DNA of 64,000 nucleotides from Teratosphaeria epicoccoides. Taxonomy: Eukaryota; Ascomycota; Dothideomycetes; Mycosphaerellales; Teratosphaeriaceae. A program made the translations under genes and the position numbers. Each line of letters begins with the position of its first letter. Within the stretch, counting starts at the first letter, position 1. Below are positions 44,105 to 54,953 of this stretch, one piece after another. The notes below the pieces were generated by a model. It ran no database searches. It had not been told where the DNA came from and saw only the letters and a program-made list of their open reading frames with translations. Location of the stretch: NCBI GenBank assembly GCA_021401465.1, contig JADDMT010000011.1:248001-312000 (forward strand), written 5' to 3'.

Positions 44105-45868
44105 TCAAGAATTCTGCTCTAAAACTCTTATCTTCCTACAAATTAACCTTCTTAAGCCCTGCTTATGCCTCCTCTACTCTTCGAATTCACGAATAGCTTC
44201 TAGAGCGTTCTTACAGTCTTTAGCTAGAACCTATTATGTGTACTTAGGTAGGTATCCTTTCTACTTTACTAAATACTACGTTACACCTTTACGCTACATA
44301 CTGTCCTTAATACCCTCGACTTCCTACTCTTCGTTCTCTTCTGCTACTAGCATTAGGTCCGCAGGCTCTTCGCCCTTACGCTATACCTATAGTTTAAGTA
44401 GAGATACGTAGAAGACGTCATGCACATAATACGACGATAGTAACGATAGCTAGTATGCCTGCGAGCCTATCGCGTTATGTATCTAGAAGGGTCTAACGAA
44501 CCTTGGCGTCATCTTCTTACTTAGAAGTTTCAGCTTGAGATTCTTCGTTAATAGTAACACCTTCGTACTAACTGCGTACTACATCGGTTTAGCATAGGCG
44601 TTATTATGTTTAATCTAGGATTCTGAGGCCTTTTTCTAGTGTTCTATTAGCACTAAATGTACCTCGCGTATACGCTACGCTAATTCCGTAGCGGCTAGCA
44701 CCCTCTCCTCAGAAGACTCGTCCCGAGGCGGTTCTAGGTGTATTTCTAGATCGAAGCCATAAAGAATCTGAAATAGCAACATGCGCATAGTAGCATGCAC
44801 GCTATTATTAACTGCAAATTCCGCCATAGGAATTACGTCGGCCTAGGCATCCTGGTTCTTAGCGTAGTAGCACTAAAGGTACTACTTAAGAGTCTAGTTC
44901 ATACATTTAGTCTAACTATTAGTCTGTAGATAGAATGCTATACTTAAGCGGTACTTAACACGCGCCTTAAACACAAATTCTTGCTAGTATTCACTAGTAA
45001 AGACAGAACCTCGATCTAATAGGATGCTTTAGGGGATACTAAAGCGCTATATGACTTCGTCATGAAGTAGTCGCGCAAGCTCGCTACTTGTGCACTTTTT
45101 CGTACATAGGATAAAGACATTTATCTTCGAGTATTAGTCGACTACTACAAGGACAGTATTAACTACATTGCCTCTCTACTTTGCTAGCGGCAAATTAGTA
45201 ATGAAATCTATAGCCAAGTCTTGCCACAGTCTCTCTAGTAGTAGGAGCGCCTAAGCATCGCCATAGGGGCGATAGCGCCGAGATTTGCTAATCTAGCACG
45301 TCTAGCAGGATTTAACATAGTTAGAGACATCCTGTTCTAGCGTTAGCTACTAGTATTTGCGTCCGAGAAGCGCGTTTGTCTTCTCTGCGCCAAAATGGCC
45401 CGCTAGTTTATTGTCATGATGAATACAGAGAAGCTGCAAACGGAGTACGTAGTTAGCAGGTACGTAGAGCCTATTATTAAAGTACTACAAGTTGCCTGAC
45501 TTAGTCTAGTACTTCAGACCGCCTACAGTGTCCTAGAGGGCTACACCCTTATTAATTAACTCTGGTTCTCGCTCTTGTAACCGCTGAATAAGTCTCGAGA
45601 CCTCTTTAAAGGGTTCTTTAGACATTGTATGCTTACCGCATGTAAGCTAGTTAACTACCGCACGGATCGAGCTAGACATAGTCGCCATAACTGCTAGATA
45701 GGAAGGTTCGTCGCTAGCGGAGGCTATGAGGCCCTATTAGACCTGTAGTCGACCTATAAGAGGAGCTAACGACAGATCGCTACCCTAAGCTATAAGCTTC
45801 GTTTATAGCGTAGGGAGAAGCTGTTAGTTACCCTGCTCCCTAGTGTTATAGTCCGGTTATCGCGAAGG
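44105..45868 (-). pseudogene. family B pol, integrase and chromodomain end (copy B2)
   Basis: The C-terminal third of the B gag-pol frame ending in TGA at 44105-44107. Integrase core text and the chromodomain (VEGIKDS..., AIREFEE) align with B1. The 5' part is missing because A2 starts at 45869. Confidence 0.8.
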
Positions 45869-46357
45869 TGTCATAAGGGTAGGTGCCGATAGCAGGAAGG
45901 GGATCAGGTGTTAGACTCGCAGAGCTATGAAGAATATTGACAATAGTAGTTAACCTTGTAACTAACTCTCCTCTAAGCAAGAGAGGATTAAATTGAGATT
46001 AAGCACGAAGCTCCTAACTGCCTGTCCTAAAGCTATCCCTATATACTAGAGAGACAGAGCAGCTCTGTTAGATCTGTCGACAGACCTAACAGATCTATGT
46101 CTACAGATCTGTAGACTAACCCTACAGATCTAAGGGTCTGTCATCCCGTGACAGATCCCTTCTTCCTTATAGGCCTATAGATCTGTAGACTAACCCTATA
46201 GATCCAGGGATCTGTCCTCACGTGACAGATCCTTTCTCCTATAACTATGCCTATAACTTATAGTACTCCTATGACTATACTATGACTTATAGCACTTAGG
46301 ACCCTCATGATCCTATATCCTATAGTACTCTAGACAGTACTCCTAACACTTATGATA
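45869..46357 (-). repeat. family A 3' LTR of A2 (489 bp)
   Basis: TGTCATAAGGG...CTTATGATA on the plus strand; the last GACA reads GATA. It abuts the polypurine tract. Confidence 0.92.
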
Positions 46358-46433
46358 CTATCCCCCTCTTAGCCTAGCTCGTCCCTAAGCTACCTTATTA
46401 GTATAGGGTTTCTCTTGTCACTTTTTTTACACT

Positions 46434-47174
46434 ATGATGTCTTCTCTTTCTACATTACTGCCTTATGTCATTCTAGACACTGACGCCCCTTTAACGCAGA
46501 AACGCAAACGCCGCGCGAATCGAATCTATCGTTAGGGCTAGGACAGCATAAAGTCCTACACTTAGTGTCAAGAGTTAAAACTCGTTTGTTAGGTACACAT
46601 TTCCTTAGGGAAATGTTCGCAATGTTACTTTAGCAACTGTCGGAGTTGCGACGCGAAGGTAACAGAGGTCGAATAGAAGAAGTTAGGCGATTAGCGGAAA
46701 AGACTAATTACTGATCTCGATCGTGCGAAGGTAGTCCTAGCTAAGGCTTCGCAGAAGATGATAGAGGCGCATGCAAAGGAGATGCGTCTTCGAAAATAGT
46801 TAGACGTAGTCGACTAGGAGGTCAAGGATAGTCGCGCTCTCGAGGAGCGTGAGATCAGGGAGGATGAGGCCGAGGAACAAGCTCTCTCGCAGGCTGGGTT
46901 TCTCCTTAACCTAGATCCTTCCGCGGGTCTCGCTCTTAGTCCTACGACATGGAGCGTAATAGAGGGTTTCGCTAACGCCTCATATTAGGGTTTCCTGGAT
47001 AGCGTGATAGCCGAGCCGGTCGACAGCGTCTCGCAGGAGTCTAGTCGTGGCTTAGGATCTTCTTCCTAGGTTCGTTCCTTTCTCGAAACTTCGTATCTTT
47101 TGCTAACAGTTTCGCAGATGTTCTAGGGGTTCCTAGGTATTCTCGGTACTCCTATATCCTTCCCATTTTACTAA
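46434..47174 (+). pseudogene. antisense accessory gene of family A (246 codons)
   Basis: A plus-strand phase from ATGATG 46434 to TAA 47172-47174 (741 bp), opposite to gag-pol and overlapping the last 123 bp of pol (pol stop 47052-47054). Internal stops are TAG at Q/W-type sites only. It has an N-terminal basic stretch (QKRKRRANRIYR), then a Cys-rich segment (TQCQELKLVC...GKCSQCYFSNCRSCD) resembling a zinc-binding module. A long charged probable coiled coil follows (LDRAKVVLAKASQKMIEAH...EEREIREDEAEEQ). No sequence family recognised, and no similarity to the family B antisense protein is evident beyond the general plan. A TATA-like GTATAGGG lies at about 46401. Found once here, because A1, A3 and A4 lack this region. 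Confidence 0.7.
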
Positions 47175-50100
47175 GTACTCTCGCTGTCCGTCCCGCTAGC
47201 GAGTGTCGATAATCCTCTCGACAGTGTACTCTGGTTCTTCTACTTTAGGGTCGAGTAGTAAGGGTTCTGATTGCAGTGCGGCGTCTAGCGCTGCTTGTTC
47301 TAGTAGAGAGACATAGAACACTAGGTGTATTCTCATCTGCTCGGGTAGCTGTAACTCAAAATTAACTAGTCCCTTCTTAGCCTTAATCCTGAATGGTCCT
47401 AGTTTTACAGCGTCTAGTTTTTTACTCGGCTTGTCCGATTTAATGTGACGGCAGAGGAGATACACCTTGTCCCCCTCCTTTAGAATTAGTCCCTTAATTC
47501 TCTTACGATTCGCGTACTATGCCATGTTCTGCTAATAGAACTATAGGTCGAGTCGTGCTTCTGTTTGCAGTCAGCGTAGATGTTCTACTCGTCTAAGTGC
47601 TACTAGGTTCGGATTACTAGCTAAGACATCTAGAATGTCTTCTATAGCTAATCTATACGCCATCTGAAATGGCGAGAGTCCTGTCGACTCTACTAGCGTA
47701 CTATTATATGCGAGCTATGCTATTAGTAACAACTCTACCTAGTTGTTCTAGTCCCTATTCACATAGGATCGAAGGTACTGTTCTAACGTCTAATTTAGGC
47801 GTTCTATCTGTCTATCTGTCTAAGGGTAGAAGGAAGTACTTAGTCGATGTTTGACCTAGAATTGTCTCATTAGGGCTCTCTAGAAGTTAGAGGTAAACAC
47901 GGATCCTTGATCCGTTACTAGGTCCTATAGCATGCCGTGTAGTGCTACTACCTATTTGATGAAGACATGCGCGATATCTTTAGTCTTAAAGTCTTCGCGG
48001 TAAGGGATAAACTTCCTAAACTTAGTAAATCAGTCGACTACTACCATGATCCCGTCAAAAAACTCATTAGTAGCGGGTTCTCTTGACTAAGGTAGTTTAA
48101 CGATAAAATCCATGGCGAGCGATTCCTATGGCCGTTAAGGTACGTTAAGTAGTCGTAGTAGCCTATATGGTTTGTGACAGTCATGCTTACTTCGTTAGCA
48201 AGTTACACATTAACGGACGTAGTCCTCGATTGCCTTGCTCATCCTAGGGAAGTAATATTCTTGTCGGAGAATTTGCTTCATTTTAGACACTCCTAGGTGT
48301 CCTGCCTAAGGTATGTCGTGTCGGAGGCGTAGTAGTTCCGATTGTAAAGACGTTAGCACGTATACTAATCCTTAAAACAGAAGGATTCCGTCTTCGTCTT
48401 CCTAATCCTCCTGTCTATCAATGTCGTCGCGGACAGCGAGTGTAGTTAGGTCATGGATTAGCGCGTTCTTTAGGTCGTCCTAAAATCTACTAGTCTATGT
48501 GACAGTCGTAGCCGCGAGTTAGTTGACTCCTAGTGTGCCATTACTATTTTCCTAGAGAACAGCATGTTTCTCCTGCTTCACGCCCTTCATGTAGTCCGTC
48601 TAGCGGCTAAGTGCATCGGCGCGTGCGTTATCGGTCCCCTTGCGATAGACAATCTTGCAGTTAAAACTAGAGAGCTCCTCACTCTACTAAACCTGTTATT
48701 AGTTTAACTCTTTCGTCGTTGTGAAGTATCGCAAGTTCTCATGGTCTGTATAGACCGTGACCTAGTGCTTAGAACCTTCTAAGTAGACTCGCCAGGCCTT
48801 ATAGGCGTCTACTATAGCTAGAAGTTCTTTGTTGTAGACGTCATAACGGAGTTCTAGTCTAGACAATTTCCTCGAGTAGTAGGGGACTAGCTGTAGTCGT
48901 CTACTCGGTCCTAGTTAACTCAAGCATGCCCCGAGTGCTACGTCAGAGGCATCTGTTTCGACTATAATAGGCTTATCTAGGTCGAACACAAGTAAGATTA
49001 GCTAATCTGTAAATTATCACTTGAGTTCCTTAAAGGCATTCCCTTAGGCGTCGTCCTATACGAATAGTGTATCCTTCGTCGTAAGAGTCGTAAGTAGTAC
49101 CGTGATGTTCGAATAGTTTGCTACAAATCTCCTATAGAAGTTAGCAAATCTAAGGAAGGACTATACTTCCTTAACATTAGTCGGCGTAGGCTACTCTTTT
49201 ACGACCTAGACTTTCTTAGTGTCTATCTTGATTCTATTCTATGCTACTACGTAGCTAAGGAATTATACTTCCTGCTTATGAAACTTGCTCTCCTGCGGCT
49301 TGACCTTTAGCTAGTAATCCTAGAGTTTCTGAAGTACCTTGCGTACATGAGTCCTATACTCCTCGATCGTCCGGGAATAGACGAGGATGTCGTCTAGGTA
49401 TACAACTACAAAGACGTCGAGGTACTCTCATAGTATGTTGTTAATAAATGCCTGCTATGTAGCTAGGGCGTTTGTCAACCTAAATGGCATGACTATGTAC
49501 TCGTAGTGTCCGAACCTAGTTCGGAACGTAGTCTTCTATTCTTTACCTTCCTTAATTCGAATTCGGTTATACGCTCTAGGTATGTCGAACTTCGAGAACT
49601 ACATTGCTCCTTGTAGGCAGTCCTGTAATTCCGAGAGCAAAGGAAGCGGATAACTATTCTTTATTATGATGTCGTTTAATCCACGATAATCTACGTAGAG
49701 TCGCTAGTTATCTTCCCCCTTAGGCACAAACAGGATTAGATATCTAGCTAGGGACTACGACTCGCGGATGAAGCCTTTCCGGAGGTTGTCTTCTAGGTAT
49801 TTCCGGAGAATCTCTAGTTTCGCTACTAATAACGGGCGAACTAATTGCTTCGTTAGTGTCTTGCTAGGGAGTAAGGGTATCCCGTAGTCCTACTCCTAGT
49901 GTTCTAGCAGAGCTTCTTAGTCGGGTTCTTCCTTGAAAAGAGTAGCGAACTCTTTATACTCATTAGGAACTATGAATTCGACCTTGACTTCTGATTGCGT
50001 TGCTTTGACCTATAGGACGTGCACTTCCTGTTCTAGATCCTTAATGGCGGCTACTATCTCGCTTGAAGTCATAGCACATATTTCGATCTTGCCTAGCGCG

Positions 50101-50573
50101 TCGTGCACTATAGGTAGAGGTATTAATCTTGAGAGTTCCGGGAACTAGATCCTCTCATTCTTCTAGTCGATATAGGGGTTAGCGTTTCTTAGCCATGGCA
50201 ACCCTAGTACTACATCCGAGCCTAGTAACTCCGTAATGTCGAACTAGAGCATCTCTTAGTAGCGTCCTATCCGTAGAGGCATCATCTCGGTCTCTTCGTC
50301 AACTACTCCTTAGTTGTACATGACCGGCTTTCTATTAATCGCTTGTAGCAAGAAAGCATTCGTCTTCGCCTGTAGCTTTATCCTAGCTGTCCTGGCGAAC
50401 TTAGGCGTCATGAAGATTCTAGTACATCCTGAATCTATTAAGGCCCTAGCTAGCGTTTCGTCGATATGCACCTATACTCTAAGGTTGTTCGCGTATCTGG
50501 CGCTAATCGCGGCACATCGTTGTAGCCCTATCTAGTCTGTCCGTGGGTCTAATTCTGGCGGACCTCGTCGTTT
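47052..50573 (-). pseudogene. pol: family A pol (1173 codons, copy A2)
   Basis: An uninterrupted phase of 1174 codons from the slippery site (50570-50576) to TAA 47052-47054, with no indel. It shows protease (DSG near 50430), RT with VVYLDDILVYS near 49390, and RNase H (VETDASDVALG near 48965). The integrase has the HHCC zinc module (GHLGVSKMKQILRQ...CVTC near 48200-48290), a core with LAMDFIVKLP, VTDQGSVFTS and RLN, and then LGPFRIKAKKG. The terminal chromodomain reads EYTVERIIDTR...REYLVKWEGYRSTENT. The enzyme set would reverse-transcribe and integrate the element. Nonsense codons are TAG/TAA types. Confidence 0.88.
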
Positions 50574-52261
50574 CCTGAATAACTGTCTTCACGGACTAGT
50601 TCAGGGATCATGCGGTCTCGGCTTCTTCTCTAAGCTTTACCGTTTTCTGGCCTAAGAGATCGTTCTCGTTCTTGGCCTCGCTGTTCCTGCGCGTTTCTTG
50701 CGTACTCTATCTTTAAGTGATAGACTCAGAGTCGTAGCGCTCTTGGAATCTGAATACCTTCATGGGTTAGGTAGCCTCCCTAGGGCATGAACTCTACCCC
50801 GAACAGTACAATTTCTTGGACAACTTTCTGATGCGCGTGAGGTTAAGCTACGACTAGTAGTCTCCTTAAGTGTCGTCGCATACGGTCGGCTAGTTCGTCA
50901 TACTAAAGCTAGTCGACGTGTTGTACTCCATTAATCCATGGGCAAGCCTAAGCCTACTAGTTCTGTATGATTCGGATAATGTTAAGTCTGATATCATGTG
51001 GCGGCATAGCCTATCGCTCTATGCTCTCGTCTTCCTCGGAATCAGGAATAACGGCTTCGACAAGCTCGTAGTTATTGTCCGAACCTTCTTCTTCTTCTTC
51101 TAGTTCCTGTTGCCTTAGGACTGTCGCACTAGAAGGTGTACCCCTTAGCGCATAGATTAACTGTGCCTTATTTCGGCTAGGGTACTATCCGGAACCATCT
51201 TTATCACTCATGTGAATTCGACAATCGTCGTCGTAGCACGTAGTCTAAGTAAGTATAGCATGGTCCGGTTCTCGAGTAGCAGCGGCCTTTTGCTTAGGTG
51301 CTGTCGTTGTTACGCGAGCCTGCTCTATCCTAGGCAGCTCTTGTCGTTGCTTCTTCGCAAGACATTCGCGGGAAAAGTGTCCTTTCTTTCTACAGTTATA
51401 GCACTCGAGATTACTCTTGTCGAATGGCTTCTTCAGACTATTCTGATTAGGAGAGCCTTTCCGCGGCTTTCCTTGGGGTCTATTCCTCGGACGCCCCTTA
51501 GTCGCATCTAACTCCATAGGTTAGAGACTGTAGTAATCGCTTCGCCATTTTAGTGCTAATCGTTAGACCTTATGGTTAGCCTATGCTAGCTTGCAATTTC
51601 CATGTTGTTATTCTTGCTGTCGTTCCTAGATGCGATTATCGATTCAAATCGCGAGATCGCTTATTTCCTTGAATGTCGTTAGCCGATCTCCTCGGGCAAT
51701 TTCGTCTTTAACTGTCTCCTTTAGTCCCTAGTAGAACTAAGCGGCTAAAGCGTTATCATTCTAGTCGACTCGAGCAGAGAGGGTCTAAAAGTCCGCGTAG
51801 TACTTAGTAGCGGAACCCTTCTACTAGATTCCTAGGAGAGCTCTCTCGGCCTCTTGTTGCTTATTACCGAGCCTAAACGCTTCGCGTAATGCCTTAAACA
51901 AGGACTTGTCTAAGTTGAGAGTCTCCCTAGTTATCGTCTTCCTAGCTTTAGCGTTACTAACATGATCCAGATAATCTGTCAGATGAGGCTAGATAAACTC
52001 GAACGCTAGTCTCTTTAGGTAAGAGACAATGTACATCATTCGCTTATAATGTGTTGTAAACCGTTCCGTATCTACGTTAAATGCTAACTAGCATTGTAGG
52101 ATAAATATCTCGACTTAAGATTGTTATCCTGTAAACTCTGTAGGGCTTCCTATCTTAAAGCTGTTATTACTATGTCTATTCCTAGTAGTTAAACCTGCGA
52201 CGGATGCTAGAGCTATCTCGCTAAGGTGAATGGATTCGAGCTACTACGTGACTTAAGGTAT
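50549..52261 (-). pseudogene. gag: family A gag (570 codons, copy A2)
   Basis: 1713 bp, the same as A1, from ATA (in place of ATG) at 52261-52259 to TAG 50549-50551. The zinc knuckle CYNCRKKGHFSREC is intact at about 51360-51400. The slippery heptamer at 50570-50576 reads AGGAAAC instead of GGGAAAC, but is in the same phase. Confidence 0.85.
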
Positions 52262-52395
52262 AGCGGCAACTTGTTCTCGTAGTGTTAGTTAACTGTCGCT
52301 AGAACTTGAACTAATAGTTAAAGAACTACTTAACATAGGCGTATGTTAAGCGCTCGACGAGTCTCCTGATGCTTCCTTAGAAGTGGTGCTCAAAA

Positions 52396-52884
52396 TGTCA
52401 TAAGGGTAGGTGCTAATAGCAGGAAGGGGATTAGGTGTTAGACTCGCAGAGCTATGAAGAATATCGACAATAGTAGTTAACCTTGTAACTGACTCTCCTC
52501 TAAGCAAGAGAGGATTAAATTGAGATTAAGCACGAAGCTCCTAACTGCCTGTCCTAAAGCTACCCCTATATACTAGAGAGACAGAGCAGCTCTGTTAGAT
52601 CTGTTAACAGACCTAATAGATCTATGTCTACAGATCTGTGGACTAACCCTATAGATCTAAGGGTCTGTCATTCTGTGACAGATCCCTTCTTCCTTATAGG
52701 CCTATAGATCTATAGACTAACCCTACAGATCCGGGGATCTATCCTTACGTGACAGATCCTTTCTCCTATGACTATGCCTATGACTTATAGTACTCCTATG
52801 ACTATACTATGACTCATAGCACTTAGGACCCTCATAATCCTGTATCCTATAGTACTTAGGATAGTACTCCTGACACTTATGACA
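52396..52884 (-). repeat. family A 5' LTR of A2 (489 bp)
   Basis: TGTCATAAGGG...CTTATGACA on the plus strand. The right flank is family B internal sequence (TGTAGAACCTCAGGG). Confidence 0.92.
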
Positions 52885-53152
52885 TGTAGAACCTCAGGGT
52901 AGTAGGAATGTACGCGGACGCTCTACGCTTACTACTCGAAATAGCAGGAGCGCGCTCCTAGCGCGGGTTTCGCTACATTTTCATGCTAGTAGACTAGCAC
53001 GAGTGCAGTTAGCGCACATGCATGACAGCCGCGTTATCTGTTCTTGCATTATCCGGTCCCCTTGTAAGTTAACTAAAGGTAGGTACTCTGCGCATGTAGT
53101 TCGAGTCACTAGCTTAACAGTTGCGGTAGGTAACAGGGGGGCTGTTAGAGAG

Positions 53153-53160
53153 TATAAAAA
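53153..53160 (+). promoter_or_regulatory. TATA box of the B3 antisense gene
   Basis: TATAAAAA, 163 bp upstream of the ATG at 53316, as in B1 and B2. Confidence 0.62.
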
Positions 53161-53315
53161 CCTCGTCGCTTTCCTAAACTTCCTGTTCTTAAACACTAAC
53201 ATTGACCTCTACTTCTATTTCGCTTAGCTTGCGTCTCGCCGTGTCTGCAGGTCTAAACTAGAGCTCCTTCTTCTTCAATTAATCAATTAAGATCAATCGA
53301 CTTATCTTAGCAATA

Positions 53316-54812
53316 ATGGCTTATGTGCTACAGACTAAGTTTAACACTACTCGCTCTGCCCGCGACTGTCGCTTGTGTCGACGATACCTTGACAACCTTA
53401 GTAGCTAAGCTGCATACATCTCTCCTCCGCGTGTTAGTAAGGCGTCCCCTACCCGCGAGGTATGCGTGGCTTATACTAACCGAAGCGTAGCCGAGATCTC
53501 TATCAGCGGATTTAATAAGGGTAGTGTCTACCGCAATTATGTCAACTGTAATGGCAAGCATCAAAAATGCTAAGACCTCCCTAAAGAGGTGTATAGCGAG
53601 TACAACTAGCTCTGCTATAACATTAATGACTTCTAGAGTACACGCGACGAGAGGGTTACTAAAGGTACTCTAACTATGAACAGGCTACAGGCTAAGTACT
53701 ACGAGGTACTCGCCTACCTGCTTGGCGCCCTCTTGTGCTTTACCGTAACTGCTAACTGTTCTCATGGCAGTGTTTGCTTCGACTCTCTACTAACAGGCGA
53801 AAACGTTTATCTAGGTCTAATTGCAGACTTAGTCTAGAAGATCTTGAAGGTACTAACTATTAGGGTCGAGACCTTCGCTATAGTACGCATATAGTATAGG
53901 TACCCTCTAAGTATAAATGCTAACTTTCTCTGCTAGGCTAACGTTAGCGTCAAGAAATATCTGACTAGCCGCTAGCGTTAGTAACTTAGGGCCCTTGCCT
54001 CTATTAACGATGACTTCGAGACGCGGATAATCCGCAAGAAGGTTATCAAGCAATTCACTATTCCTGCCGCTAAGGCTACGCCCTAGCGCCATACCGAGAG
54101 GCAGCCTGCCTCTAAGCTAGTCCTAAGGACTAAGCCGTAAGTTACTTACTCGAATCCTGTCGCGTGCGTATAGCTAACACATTGTAGCGCCGCTACCTAC
54201 GCCGCCTCGACGCTACTGTCTAAGAAGAAGAAGAAGGCTAGGGCCGAAATTAAGGTTAGCGATGAGGAAGCTAAACCTTCCCTGCTTGCAATCCGTACTA
54301 CGTCCGCTAAGACGCTAAGGCACAAGCCTCTAGGCTAGATCTTTAAGGATGAGGAGGATGACGACGTCTAGGATACCTTCGGTCCTAATGTAATCCCTTC
54401 GCGCTGTAATGTTGCCATACTAGTTACGCCTAAGGGAGACACTAAGTCTGATGATGTAGTCGACACTCGTGTCAAGAAGCGCAAGATGATCTCGAGGGCC
54501 GAGCGCGACAGCCGCAAGCGCGCCTGAGTCTCTTCGCCTTCTAATGCTAAGGATGAGGTAGTTGTCGCGACTAGGCGTAGTAAGGATGTCGCTAGCTCTC
54601 TAGCTACTATAGGCTCTAAAGACAAGCTCCCTTGCAACCTACTAAAGAAGAAGATACTAGCCTCTCTTTGTAGCGTTACTACTCCTGTTACTCATAGTCG
54701 CTTCAGGGTGTTTAGTAGACCTCGTGTAGGTAGGTATTCCCTAGTAGACCGTAACAAGAAAGACTCTTCTGCTTCAGGTTTAGTCAGGAAGCCCTCGACT
54801 AGTAGTTACTAA
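53316..54812 (+). pseudogene. antisense accessory gene of family B, copy B3
   Basis: 1497 bp, ATG 53316 to TAA 54810-54812. Cys codons at residues 18, 21, 24, 78 and 85 are visible. Residue 78 is TGT here but TAT in B1 and B2, which shows the second cluster was Cys-rich before mutation. The C-terminal basic tract (KKRKMISRAERDSRKRA) and an acidic centre are shared with the other copies. Internal stops are TAG/TAA. Confidence 0.8.
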
Positions 54813-54953
54813 GCATTAGCTATGAAGCTAATCTAAGCATGTCTCTTATTCTCCTTAGGTTTTTTTCTAGGTATGCCTTTAGGTATCAATGATGTATAAG
54901 TAGGGCGTTTGCTTCTTGTTGTTACTTCGCGCGTTATGCGCTACATACACATG

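Larger units (their letters stand above)
40945..45868 (-). mobile_element. family B copy B2, truncated, with LTR-LTR inversion
   Basis: Inserted in family C. Order: LTR 40945-41304; inverted copy of the 330-bp segment that normally follows the LTR (41305-41641); second LTR in opposite orientation 41642-42001; then the normal segment from the B1-equivalent of 17213 onward. It includes the antisense gene (42468-43964) and the integrase end of pol (from 44105). It stops at 45868, the B1-equivalent of about 21075, where copy A2 begins. Confidence 0.85.
45869..52884 (-). mobile_element. family A chromovirus copy A2, full length, 7016 bp
   Basis: Complete element on the minus strand: 5' LTR 52396-52884 and 3' LTR 45869-46357 (489 bp each), purine tract AAGAGGGGG beside the 3' LTR (46361-46371), gag 52261-50549, pol 50573-47052, and an oppositely oriented gene 46434-47174. 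The flanks are GAAGG and TGTAG, not a target duplication. The left flank is family B at the equivalent of 21075, and the right flank is family B at the equivalent of 17248. The element therefore joins two different B copies. Confidence 0.9.
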
